The position numbers and the translations under genes were made by a program. Shown in pieces: positions 45,601 to 55,319 of a DNA stretch of 64,000 nt. How positions within the stretch are numbered: the stretch's first letter is position 1; each line of letters starts with the position of its first letter. This stretch comes from Angiostrongylus vasorum (taxonomy: Eukaryota; Nematoda; Chromadorea; Rhabditida; Metastrongylidae): positions 620,001 through 684,000 of the forward strand of contig JADANN010000391.1 of the NCBI GenBank assembly GCA_018806985.1. The letters run 5' to 3'. The notes below the pieces were generated by a model, which saw only the letters and a list, made by a program, of their open reading frames with translations, had not been told where the DNA came from and made no database searches.

Positions 45601-46610
45601 CTATCGTAAACACCAAAAGAAAACAACTCAAAACGAAAATTTGTTCAGTGTCAACAGACAGGGGGAAGAAACTTTTTGAAGCCTGCTCGAGTCATTTGAT
45701 TATCTGCACATCACATCTTCTCCTCATCTGGAATGCTTCCCTTTAATCTCGATATAATATTTTTCAAGGTACCTATCTAGGTGACTAGGTTGGTCAAGAA
45801 AGAACGCAAGCCCGCAAATTCGGTTGATTGAAGTGTTCAGTGAATTCCCTGAGAAACTCGATTGCAGCCCCTGCCCCACTCCTTCACACGCACAGTTCCT
45901 TCTGTGCATTGTTTCCCATTTTCATTGAATTCCCGAAACATAAGCAATTTGCGTTCTCTTTAACCAAATAGCCTTCCATATATGTTTCTTTTCGACCTCA
46001 CTATAACTCGTAACCAGGCTTTTCTTCCGATTTACCCCACTATTAGTTGGTGTCAGCTTAGCTTTACTTGGATACTTGGACGGCCCGTCTTCACTAGTTG
46101 TGCAGGCCCCAGCACAATCTCCATTTTTTTCTTGGAGACTTGCCAGTTAAGCCATTGTGGTTCCCTGTAATCGCGAGGTCAGCGTGGCAAAAGTCTACCC
46201 CGTAGCTCAGCTTTATGTTGCACAAACTTGTTCTGAGGTTTTTTCACAAAAGACAGGATAAAGTGCAGTTTTTGAAATAGTACCCAAAAAAATTGGCAAT
46301 GACGATAGAAGACCGGAATGGACTCAAATGTGGATAACAAACATGATTTGTTCCAAAACTATGTAAGGATTGGTAACTAAGCGGATGGTCCGTCTATAAT
46401 AATCGCTATTTTTCCACTAATTTTCCGTTTTCAATAGGATTTAAAGGAATAACTTGCAAATTTGCTCACATTACCATCACCAACGTTTTTCGCAGTTTTG
46501 TTCGGTCCGAATGAGGCGACAGTATCGAATTCTCTCTTCATATCCGTTTCGATGTCCTCCCAGGTGACATGTGTTTGAAAAAGTCCTTCGCCCGGTGTGT
46601 AGATATTCAT
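36152..46610 (-). CDS. Gene B: intact nine-exon CHK kinase-like (DUF1679) protein
   Basis: Proposed exons, read on the minus strand: 46610-46470, 43103-43023, 41723-41607, 41532-41461, 40858-40619, 40528-40396, 40237-40137, 36669-36508, 36367-36152 (stop TAA). They join to 420 residues with no internal stop. All introns are phase 0 except intron 6 (phase 1, splitting a Gly codon), and all have GT..AG ends. Landmarks in order are GLFQTHVTWEDIE near residue 9, the conserved FGPNK, GFMSRVVLIDPDWQRKDKELPEKF with a following VK pair (likely ATP-contacting Lys), KGYIIMEY (hinge-like), the catalytic loop VLCHGDLWSMNIL and the metal-binding Asp in IDFQ. Family members phosphorylate small hydroxylated molecules or are inferred to do so; the substrate here is unknown. 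Length fits the family. Exon 5 could instead end 3 nt later (40616). Introns hold LINE, SINE and R4 insertions, so intron 7 is 3.5 kb. The structure is my reconstruction without transcripts. Confidence 0.85.
38040..38560. mobile_element. R1 inverted pair inside the gene B intron 7 LINE
   Basis: The left arm (38040-38190) reads on the minus strand and the right arm (38270-38520) on the plus strand, joined by the R1 spacer. It splits the decayed LINE of intron 7 and is therefore younger than that LINE. Confidence 0.7.
38600..38870 (+). mobile_element. SINE-2 copy nested in LINE
   Basis: A truncated head is followed by the shared ATTCAAGGACATTCAAGAT body and the TGAGGAAACGAATCTAATATG tail. It is nested in the decayed LINE of gene B intron 7. 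Confidence 0.55.
39580..39606. repeat. AT microsatellite
   Basis: About ten AT units then GTATA, at the end of the R3 copy in gene B intron 7. Confidence 0.9.
39605..39925 (-). mobile_element. R3 repeat in gene B intron 7
   Basis: Begins near CCTTTACCACCTGTCGTGGC on plus and carries GAGAAGGAGTCCGGCGTTTCC. A TA microsatellite (39580-39600) abuts it. Confidence 0.6.
39935..40025 (+). mobile_element. RTE-type LINE 3' end fragment
   Basis: About 90 bp match 4445-4540 of LINE copy 1: the GCGACAGAGAGAAACTG-like stretch, the CTAGTCACTCGGAGAT stretch and the CAGGTGACA end. It lies 110 bp from gene B exon 7, on the antisense strand. Confidence 0.5.
40137..40237 (-). CDS. Gene B exon 7 (kinase catalytic loop)
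   Basis: This exon of 101 nt starts in phase 1 and ends in phase 0. It encodes MRPVLCHGDLWSMNIL, an HxD(x4)N catalytic loop of the choline/aminoglycoside kinase fold, and ends with LIDFQ, whose Asp corresponds to the Asp of the kinase DFG motif. Acceptor TTTTAG and donor GTGTTA fit. The equivalent exon of gene A is 24105-24005 and has the same catalytic residues. Confidence 0.85.
40965..41290. repeat. R4 element in gene B intron 4
   Basis: Opens with TTTTATCTGGCTAGAGC and a CTTCTTCTTCTTCAG run, and closes with GGCGGCGAAACGTTAACC plus AAATAAAAA. Inverted ends match the 14.8-kb hairpin, with a longer internal part. Confidence 0.55.
42180..42620 (-). mobile_element. SINE-2, old copy in gene B intron 2
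   Basis: This is the orthologous insertion of 62-480. It reads on the minus strand: head near 42480-42530, ACCAATTTCCCAGTCCC body word on plus at about 42440, and tail near 42236-42260. Sharing by genes B and C shows insertion before the duplication. Confidence 0.6.
43480..43650 (-). mobile_element. SINE-1 3' part in gene B intron 1
   Basis: A truncated reverse copy: TTGATCAATCCCTGAGGGAT and GTGACTCGCGGTGGCCTA on the plus strand. It lacks the head and stops at ACCAATCT. Confidence 0.6.
45285..45575 (+). mobile_element. SINE-1, complete copy in gene B intron 1
   Basis: Head GGCGCGTGTGGGGGGCAGTGG with B-box-like GAATCGATCC. The body matches 17640-17845. It ends TTTATCTTTATCCTTTT and is antisense to gene B. 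Its body is the left border of the young duplication. Confidence 0.7.
46063..46210 (+). mobile_element. R3 fragment in gene B intron 1 with short target duplication
   Basis: The 5' end of R3 (GGATACTTGGACGGCCCGTC) is bounded by AGCTTTA on both sides; the gene C intron has this word once near 9070. The same insertion is carried in the duplicated block at 18345-18485. Confidence 0.6.
46470..46610 (-). CDS. Gene B exon 1 (start exon, N-terminal motif)
   Basis: This exon is 47 codons, from ATG at 46610 to a GTGAGC donor just after the Asn codon at 46470. It encodes the family's N-terminal signature, TPGEGLFQTHVTWEDIE followed by FGPNK and GDGN. The same exon occurs three more times in the window (9449-9309, 28763-28623, 18886-18745), and the three readable copies agree on length and donor. 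The ATG is preceded by AG then G, so a splice acceptor falls 1 nt before the start codon. That suggests either a spliced leader or an upstream 5' UTR exon. Confidence 0.85.
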
Positions 46611-46924
46611 CCTACAAGATGCATTCAGATATGAAGATAAAACAAGTATGGTCACGTCGATCTGCTATTTCGACATACAAATCAATTGCGATAGATTTTC
46701 TAAAGGCTTTTTGAACTATGTTGCTATCGTAGTTTAGAGAGATCATGCGCCAATCATGTAAACACGATCGCTGCCCGGTTGCTGTTCTCGTGCCTTTGAA
46801 GCATCACGTTTACGACAAAGGTCTCTCGGCCGCATGACTCTCTAGGAACGATTCTAGATCGAGTTTCGCCTCGTTTGGCGGTTAAGCACTTCCACCAACA
46901 AAAAATCACAGTCACCAACTCTTC

Positions 46925-47220
46925 ACGTTGCGAAACAATAGCGCAGGGGTAATGGTGTCCTTCAATAATACGGCAAGGCACCGGTTCGACTTCCTCCAGA
47001 GCCAGCCAAGTCTCTCACTCCATTCGAGGTCCGAAAATGGGTATCCTACTTATTTGGAAAAAGCTCTGTCCAATCCATGAAGGTTAGTGAAGGCTTGTGG
47101 TGAAGACGCTTGAATGACTTAGCACGGCTATCTCAGGTTTCCAAGGAAAACTTGCTCAACTAGCATTCAATGGCGTTCATAAGGCAACGATTCCCAAGTA
47201 GTATCCGAACTCATACATAA
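46925..47220 (+). mobile_element. SINE-2-like copy upstream of gene B
   Basis: The head ATAGCGCAGGGGTAATGGTG has an A-box pattern, and the ACCGGTTCGACTTCC region is B-box-like. The body runs through the ATTCAATGGCGTTCATAAGG stretch. It is absent from the gene C partner block. Confidence 0.6.
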
Positions 47221-47337
47221 CAAATCAAAAAACCATCATAATTTAAACCAATCGAAAGAAAGCACTGTGGGATCCACACCTTCTAAGTGATAACGGTTCA
47301 TGGAGAAATTTGCCTTCCTTCTCTGTCAAGGCGTGTT

Positions 47338-47713
47338 TTCTTTTTCCAATTTTACTTGACTTGTCTTCACATCTACTGTTCGGATCGCAGCACTTCTCAC
47401 ATTTGATTCGTTTCCTCGCATCCATTGGCCGCGAGGATCTTCTAACTTTAGATGTGACTTCGGTTGCCGCTAGAGGTTTTTCATTTCATCTTGAATGTCG
47501 TAGAATACTGTTCTCTCAATTGTCCCTGGAGTTTGGGATAGCCGGGCTGGAGCGTTCCTAATTGGATTGCAGAGAGTGACTTCTTCCAGACAAGTCCGGC
47601 ACCAATTTCCCGACCCCCGGAGAGATGAGAACGTTGGTTGGCCCGGAGCGGAATCGAATTGGGACCATGCTTGTGATGACGGACATCACTATCACTGTGC
47701 TATCCGCCCCTCT
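47338..47713 (-). mobile_element. SINE-2 (tRNA-derived), complete, with target-site duplication
   Basis: The element is flanked by the 10-bp repeat AAGGCGTGTT (47328-47337 and 47714-47723). On the minus strand it starts with a tRNA-like head: A-box-like TAGCACAGTGATAG and B-box-like AATTCGATTCC, as expected for RNA polymerase III promotion. A body with GGGAAATTGGTGCCGGACTTG follows, then the end GGAAACGAATCAAATGTGAG and an A-rich tail. The gene C partner block has the target word once, near 9847, with no insertion. Confidence 0.8.
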
Positions 47714-49499
47714 AAGGCGTGTTATTCTTTCCTTTTGTCGAATCCCAGTACTGACACCTTTTTTACAACACTGAAGGTTCAGCGAGAGACAAGCCATCAT
47801 TAAAAGATGTTTTATTAAGCAAATAGATATTTGTCGCGATATAGTAGGTGAATCATGAAGACAGCACATTCATGCGCTTAAATCTATCTGTCCATGACGC
47901 GTTTTGTTAGAAGCATATTTCGTATAAACATTTAAAATCACTGCATTCGCATTTTGAACACAGTATTTTAAAGTTCGGATTTGGTCTACTAATGGGTTAT
48001 GTTAGGGATGTATCCAATTACAACATTAACACCACAACATTTGAGATTTACATGAAAATTTTAGACTGAAATCTATTTGGAATCTACTTAAACGCCGGAT
48101 TTGCCATGCAACACTGTCCTTGATGGATCCCGGTCTAGAGCAGCAGTTAAGAGTGTCTTATAACACATATAGTCGTTGGTTCTTTCTCTTACATGGGCAA
48201 ACCAGGATCTCTATCAATTCACATTCGACATATTGGCCTAACTTGTTTAGGAATATAAAAAGTACTGACCTCACTCATTGACAGGTCACTGCAGTTCAAT
48301 GTATACGTCAAATATGCACTCAGTAACCCCTAACAGTGCTTGATGAAGTCGAACATGTAGCTCCTTCCTCGGGGATTCATTAACGCTTAACAGTCTGCCC
48401 TTCATCTCTTATCGTCGAGAGGAATCACCGTAAAAAGTGGCACAATTCCTTGCGATTTATGAGAGCAAGAACGCTTGTGGTGCAACAATTATCTCGGTTT
48501 TTCATGAAAATACACTAGCTCTGGGATGAACATTCAATGAGGCAGGCTGAGAACATAGACATCACCCTGTTGGAAAACAAAGAACCAGTTGGACGAGTTT
48601 AAAAAGCTACCTTACTTTAATGGAAAACCGCTCATAGATAATGATGAACTAGACAGTTGCACTTGAAATGTTCGTAAGACTAAAAAACGCTAGGAAGGAC
48701 GTGTTGTTATCATAAACCAAGACGTCGTAGGCTGGCAAACAAACAATGAAATTAAAATCAAGTCCACCACCTTATCGAGAGGAACGACGCTGTTATCACC
48801 ACTGAGCGATGAGCGCAGCGACAACAGCTGCACTTTGAAGGATGTTAATCGAAACAAGGATATTCCCTTGATTGAAATTCTGGAAGTACATTTTCGAATA
48901 CGGATTTAACTACAGTATTCCATCGTTGGTCCTGGAACATGCTGAATTCAGAGAATTGAATAATTATAGAAGACGTGCGTCATGTAAAAACTACAGAAAC
49001 ACTGGTAGAGATCTCATTGAAAAGACAGAGCACTACCACGACAGAGCTCTGAGTAATTCAATTTCTTGAGGAATTCAAATTTTACACCCGTCATTATCTG
49101 TTGGTAGTTGGGAAGGTTTTGTTAGTTTTATGGTAGTGAAACAGTGTAGAAATATTTAGCCATAATATGCTGCCAAAGCGGCTGCTACCGTGATAGTAAT
49201 AATCTTGTTCAGTATGTGCAAGACGCAAGTCCGAATCGTACCCGCCACAGATCTGCTGAGCCCACTTGCACTGCGAAGTCGGTAACTGGTACCACACCCG
49301 TCTGAGAGCAGTTAAATTCTTCTAATCCAAGATACCGTCCAATTAAATGTTCGTATTATTGGTCCAACAGTGATAGCATGACGTCATGTCGATTATTGAA
49401 AAATAATAAGTTCTGGAATAACAAATACATAAGCAAAAAATTAATAAATAACAGTTGATGGAGTAGAAAATAAAGAAATATGGTGGACTAAAAGGAAAG

Positions 49500-49890
49500 A
49501 AATAAATTCCTCCAATAGGATAGTGCTCCCTCTACGTTACATGCGCAAAAGCTTTTTCAAAATGGTATCGAACAACTCCAATTATAAAACGATGATGATG
49601 GTGAAATGTTTGTAAAACTCCGGACCGCTGGGGTTTGCGGTGGGCATCAAACACGCTATCACCCTTTTCGCGGGCCAACGCCGACGTAAATAGAAAACTA
49701 GTTGAAAGAAAGACGAAACGAAGGATGAGCATAGTGTGGTGGTGAAACCGTTACTCACGTAAAGGATAATATCTGGTTCGATCCTTACCGCAGACAACTG
49801 TGGTCGGAGCTTTGCAAATATCTCAGCATCGTTATGGTTGTATTTCACAAAATACCCTACTGTGAAAAAAAATTGTAGTAGGCAACGAAT
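49500..49890. mobile_element. R1 pair, diverged
   Basis: The minus-strand arm lies at 49600-49690 and the plus-strand arm at 49690-49880 (GTGTGGTGGTGAAACCGTTA, GCAAATATCTCAGC). The flank at 49480-49590 is the same as at 33370-33475 and 11945-12055. It is absent from the gene C partner block at this spot apart from the flank. Confidence 0.6.
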
Positions 49891-50917
49891 AAAAACTTAA
49901 CATACTTATTACAAAGGGTGTTCATAAGATTAATTACACGAAATATGCTGAAAGAATTGAGAACATCAACTAAATTATGTAGAAAATTCTCTCTATGAAA
50001 ACAATTCACTCTTTCGTGTTCGACGGACGTAGTCATCTAGAACACTTCCAAATCCTAGCGAACTCATTGTAACAAGGAAATATAAGCATGAAGTCGACAG
50101 AATTCATCATGGATTGTAATGTCCTTGGCCGGGGCAGATCGATCAAATGAACAATTCTGTTGCACAAGAACGCCCAACCGCAAGTTACCCCCCACAGTAA
50201 ATGAATCTCAGAGTTGGTAATGTCAAAACAAGAAATTTCTCAGATGCTGAGTAAAATTCATGACTTTCTGCGAGAAAGTGAAAAATCGTTGAAACTCAAG
50301 ACATGCGGCGATGATTAGCCACAAACTGGCACATTCTTGTCGGAAGTACAAGTGAACAATCTTGTCTACTTTTCTAGAAAACCTCAGCTTTTCCTGAGAA
50401 AGTATATTGGGAGCGGTAAAAGGCTAAAAATTCCGCGAGGTACTTTACAAATGTCTACTTTCCTCATTTGCAGGCTATCACGAGATTGTTATTAAACATT
50501 TTTTTGGCTAACGTTCCGACGAGTTCGACTTCTTCAGACTCGCGATGCTCTGAGTCGACTGTCTACAGTCGTTCAACCTCATAATTTGGATCTGCGTAGT
50601 CACATTGAGTCAAATCGCAAAAACCTTCTATGCTTCGGCTGGTTCACGCATTCGAGCCTGTATCATGGGAACTCGCTTCGATCGGCAGAGGATGTTGGCA
50701 CGCAGTTATTACGACATAGGAACCTTAACGCTCTAGCATCGCTATCTAGGAATTCCAAGGCGAATCCACTCCATCGCTATTAAATGGCATTAATCAAGGC
50801 GACAAAATCCTTAAGTAGTACCGAAGCCAAGTACAAATTCGAAGAACGTCATAGAATGTAAATGAGTGTTAGAACCAATGAAAGTGCCGAGATTCACACA
50901 AGATGTGATGTTAGGTG

Positions 50918-51225
50918 AAATACTTGGATACTTGAATGGCGCGTCCTCACTGGTTGTGCAGGCCCCAGCAAAATCTTCATTTTTTCTTGAATTTTTCCTG
51001 GTTCAGCCATTGTTGTTTCCTGAATTCCCGAAGTTAGTCAGGCCAAGGTCTTGCCCAGGTCGTCATGACCACAAGCAGTCGCCGCTCTTGTGGAACAGAG
51101 GGAGATTTGCCACCTTGCGACTACTTTGGTACAAGGACGGTGAAGAATGCTGGTATTGGTTTAAACGCTGGACTCCTTCTCACCCGACATCCAAATTCTC
51201 AACACGATGAGGTGGTAAACCGTTG
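50918..51225 (+). mobile_element. R3 repeat
   Basis: Starts ATACTTGGATACTTGAATGG and ends near ACACGATGAGGTGGTAAACC. Private to the gene B upstream block. Confidence 0.6.
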
Positions 51226-51624
51226 AGAGGTCAGGTCAAATAAAGGAACTAATTTTTCCGAAGAATTCCAAGCGATCTTCTCAAAAAAGACGTTTTTTTT
51301 AGCAAGCAAAAAATTTTAAGCAACGGTCATAGATAGGGTTACGAGACTCCAATTTCGTAGTGGATCACAGCGTTCTACTGTTTGTAGTGTTATGATGAGA
51401 TCGGCGGTGCAAAAAGGGGGCGTAATACAATTTGTGTAAAGCAATCATCGATTAGTGGTTTTAAACTCGTTTTCTGTAATTCAGCGACCACCAGGTAACA
51501 ATTTTGTTTGTTTGCCGTTTGAGACCGACCCTGTGACCCAGCCTTGATAAATATTACGGCTATACAATGCCTGTTCATGTGCATATATGAAGTTGGACAA
51601 ATCGGCAATTTTTCATCGTATATG

Positions 51625-51900
51625 AAGAATGCGTGCGGCGTAGTGGTTGGAGGCGCTACTGCGGTCGGAATCGGTCCTGCACCCATGGCCCACCAAGCCC
51701 TCCATCCCTCCCCGGGGTCGGCAAATTGGTGCCGGACTTGTCTGGGAGGGTAGCAGCACTGGTTTCATACGTCGGTAGGCTACCGCGAGTCATTGTAAAG
51801 GCCAGATATGCATTCAATAACCTCCAACGATGCTTAATGAAGTCGAATGCACTGTGCATCCCTCAGGGATTTATCAACGCTGGGAGCTTTATCCTTTTTT
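51625..51900 (+). mobile_element. SINE-1, complete copy
   Basis: Head TGCGTGCGGCGTAGTGGTTG (A-box-like GGCGTAGTGG) and GAATCGGTCC in the B-box position. The body CCCGGGGTCGGCAAATTGG and the TTTATCC end are shared. It is private to the gene B side. Confidence 0.7.
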
Positions 51901-52794
51901 TTATCCTTATGCATCATGGATTCGCGTTTTTTAAACATGAATAGAATACAGCCTCATTTATTCTTCCGCAATATAATTAACTAGAGTTTAACTTGTAGTT
52001 TAACTTAGTTTGCTTTTCACGGTTTAACAATTTATACAGTGTCAGGACTAAAATTTATCAATTGGGTGTTTCTATCCTCACGAAGAAGTTTGACACCAAA
52101 ATTTCCCGAACCTGGAGTGATGGAAGTCTTGGTTGACATGTAGCTCCGGGTAGAACCATGGACGAAGCGTGTATTGCAGGTATCTCTAATCACGATGCTG
52201 CATGCGTACGAGCGGGAATTTTCAGTCTTATCCCTGCGTCGAAGGATTTTCTTCAACAATTGATCGTAAGTCCTGTATCAGTGATGTATATCAGTAGTTC
52301 AAAACTTTATAGACTCATAAAAGAGATTTCGCTCCTTCTCATTCATCTTATATAGAATTTTTATACTGTGTGTATTGAAATTCAAATTTGGCCATGTCGA
52401 GGATTTTCGAAAACATTGAAAGCAAATGTAGGATTTTTTAAAATTTCCCGACGCAGGAGAAGCAGCTGCGACCATGAACGATGTATTAGATACCATGATC
52501 CTGCCTTGGTATACCAATAATGCTAACAATTAATAAGACCGACGTTGAGATGTGAGATGTTTTTTTCAGAGTTGAAAGCAGGCATTATTTTCAGATCACA
52601 TGGTTTCCATAAAAGTCAAATCATCGTGTAAGGTGTAATTTAAAATGACGCTACGTGGGAATCCATGTGTTTCCACTGCATCAGCCTCAGCATTCCGCAG
52701 TCAGACTTTTTATCTGAGTGATAAAGCAGTAACAAAAAGGATATGCTAATAACAGCTATTTAGAGGGAAAGGTTGTTAGAGATCTCGCAAGAAT

Positions 52795-53150
52795 TAACCG
52801 CCTCCCCGTGGTTGGAGGTGTTCCTTGGTGCTGGCCTACGATGTACAATGGCTGGATTCATTCCCACCATCAGGACCTCGCAACCTGAGAAGGAGTCCGG
52901 AGTTTCCATCAGGAAGCCGAGCAAAGAGTAAACCAAAACCAGTATCCGCAACCATCCTGGTATCAAACTAGTCGCATGGTGGAAAATCTCTCTCTGATCC
53001 ACAAGTGCTGCGACTGCCTGTGGTGGTAACGACTTGGGGCAGATGCTGGCTAGTCTGACCTCGGGACTCCAGTGAAACACAATAGCTAAATCAGCAAAAA
53101 TCCGAAAAATGGAGATTGTGCTGGAACCCGCACAAGTAAACTATCGTGCT
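52795..53150 (-). mobile_element. R3 repeat
   Basis: On plus it runs from ACCGCCTCCCCGTGGTTGG to about GCACAAGTAAACTATCG. Near full length. It lies just beyond the end of the upstream block. Confidence 0.6.
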
Positions 53151-53329
53151 TAGCTTCTTAAAAATAATATGTGTGGTGTTATTAGAATGCATATTTAATC
53201 GAAACTATTTCTTTCCGTGAATAACATAGCTACGAAGAACTAAGTCAAGTGGAATGGCAAAACACTTACATTAACTAGCCATCTGACCATGTTTATAAAT
53301 CTGCAGGTAGACAGAAAACATAGTTATAA

Positions 53330-53540
53330 AAAAATTAGCCGACAAAAAGGCGAAATGAAGGACTCGCATTGTGTGGTGGTGAACACGTTAGCCCCCGGGA
53401 AGGGTAATAGCGGGTTTGGTCTCAACCGCGTATACCTGCTTTCCGCAGATTTGCAAACATCTCAACATCGTTTTGGTTGTATTTCACATAACACCCTGCC
53501 ATGAAAAATTGTAGCAGGCAGTAAATAAAAAGACAACATT
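53330..53540 (+). mobile_element. R1 element
   Basis: Core words GTGTGGTGGTGAACACGTTA and TTTGCAAACATCTCAACATC are present, with an end similar to GTAGCAGGCAGTAAATAAA. It is diverged and has no ORF. Confidence 0.65.
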
Positions 53541-53799
53541 GTGATTTCTATAGGCTGAGTTATTGAACGATAAGTTGTGCCAGAAATAAGAGGATAGCGC
53601 ATAGCTTTGCTCCGCTGTACGACAATCATGCTCACTGTTCTTATGAAGCGTCTTCTAGATTGGTATAAGTAGATTCATAGGTGATGCGTTAATTTGGTAG
53701 TTTAACCAACGTTTCTCTTGTTGCTCTTCTCTCCGATTGCGGAAGCTTTATGACTCCCTCATTTTAGAAGTACTTATTCACAACGTTGAGAAATCGCTA

Positions 53800-55305
53800 T
53801 TACAATTGATGAAGAATTAATGCAAGAGTGCTGGGGAAAAGGTTTGGTGGAGCTGTACTTCGTTTAGCGATGCTGAGCTCGTGCATTTCTCTCAGATAAT
53901 TTAGCTGGTGACTCCAGTAGGCACAGTGTTGTTCTATTATGTTCTCTCTCGAGATCAAGGCTGCTCTCAGCTGTTGTTGCTTCCACAGCAGCATTGCTCA
54001 TTGGTTCTTTTTTGTGGAATGAATCAGTTTGGGTACTTTTCCTTGTGTTCCTACGGTAGTTTCTACATCGAATTATACAATCCCGATCAATTGTAGGTTT
54101 GCGAGGATTTTAAGATTTCCTTCATAGGATGTAAGTGGTCGGTTTTTCAGAATTCTTTCCATTTCAACGGACAAGTCTTCTATTTGCTCAGCGATAGTTG
54201 CAGCAATTTGCATGACATTGAAAAAGTGCCCTGCTTAACTGACAGCTTACACCAGGTTGCTAGAAATCTTTATTGTGGCCAAAGTTTTGGCTGTTTCCCC
54301 TTCTTCAAAATTGCCACGAATCAACTCGTGTGCATAGCAGTTGTTTTTTAGTGTATCATAGCAAGCGATGTGGGAGTTCTTCATCGTCACATCACATCGC
54401 ATCGATTCAAATCGAGTAGAGTGGAGCACCACACAAATGAAGTAGATTCACTAACACTATACTTCCATGGAGAACTGCAGCTGCGCTGAAGTGATGTAAC
54501 CTCACCGCACGCTTCCTTAGGATACAGGACTACCTTTAGCCGAACCAATATTCTTTTTATCATGTCTATCCTACAGCAATTGTTAGTGTTATCTCACGCA
54601 GAGCTGAGCAATAATGTCAAAACTGATTTTCGTGACCTTCAGCTCCGACTCCGACAATCAATGTCATCGATACCTTTGTATTAATAGGAATAGTCAGTTA
54701 CTATTCTCTTCCTAGGAGACACCTCATTTTATGGTCATGCTTGATATATATCTTCCTGTTGTCATGCAGAACTCTTTTCCTACCTTGTTAGCTTTTGCAC
54801 GGCTTGTACTACAGTTGCTAGTACGTACGTTCACTTTCGTTTTGTTGGTTGCTTCTTCCAAACAGTGCATATTGTATCTTCTTCTTTCTCTTTTTCTTCT
54901 TCTACTGAAACATCCACTCTCCTCAAGCATCTTCGTTGATTATCATGTTCTAGCACCCCTTCTGCTATCTCGTTTTCCGTTGTTGCATCGTGTATTGCAA
55001 ATGTTGAGGAAATTTCATGGGTACGGTGTTGAATCTGTTTTGGTAGTTCCTTTCGCACTCTTGCTATTCTTCTGTTGATGATTTCGAACAATGCATTTGA
55101 TGCTGGCTGGTGTGCAGTAATGATTCGATTGTGTCGTTTCCAGTTGAGCGATTCCTCGCTAAAAGAGTTGTTTGCGAACATGGCACTAGAGTTTTCGCCC
55201 TCTTTAATCTTTGAGGATGAATTGGAGATGGTTGTTTCATGAAAATGGGTCCATCCCACTGAATATGGTTTATTAAATCAGATTTATTTATTTGGTGCAT
55301 TAGTT
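53800..55305 (-). mobile_element. BEL/Pao-like retrotransposon remnant (pol C-terminal part)
   Basis: On the minus strand, a 142-codon hydrophilic ORF (55259-54831) reads EESLNWKRHNRIITAHQ and later TTENEIAEGVLEHDNQ. About 600 bp on, IEDLSVEMERILKNRPLTS (near 54190-54130) resembles the end of a BEL integrase, and YWSHQLNYLREMHELSIAKR (near 53900) resembles the following DUF5641 region. Stops interrupt it. No LTR was recognised. The assignment rests on motif memory, not on alignment. Confidence 0.45.
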
Positions 55306-55319
55306 GTGTTATCATGCAT

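Larger units (their letters stand above)
43104..46469 (-). other. Gene B intron 1, homologous to gene C intron 1
   Basis: Unique (non-repeat) stretches align with 5295-9308: 43160-43390 with 5330-5560, 43690-43840 with 5750-5920, 44150-44300 with 6690-6800, 44300-45060 with 6800-7590, and 45880-46060 with 8890-9080. The insertions in each differ, which makes the pair useful for dating them. Confidence 0.7.
45355..46665. repeat. Young segmental duplication, copy 2 (inside gene B)
   Basis: This is the functional-context copy of the block at 17640-18942. It covers the end of a SINE-1, the proximal part of gene B intron 1 and gene B exon 1. Sequence continues into the conserved upstream block shared with gene C, so this copy is the likely source. 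Confidence 0.8.
46611..52760. repeat. Paralogous upstream block of gene B (partner about 9450-15300)
   Basis: Collinear with the gene C upstream block (see 9450-15300). The first few hundred bases past exon 1 are also recognisable upstream of gene A (28870-29040). The block may hold the promoter, but I see no defined motif, and most of it is repeat-derived. No host gene was identified in these 6 kb. Confidence 0.75.

Noticed and set aside
54731..55078. Hydrophobic 115-codon plus-strand ORF (possible membrane protein)
   Set aside because: It is the complement of the charged minus-strand BEL-like ORF, whose protein sequence is conserved in a second copy. The hydrophobicity is a strand artefact.
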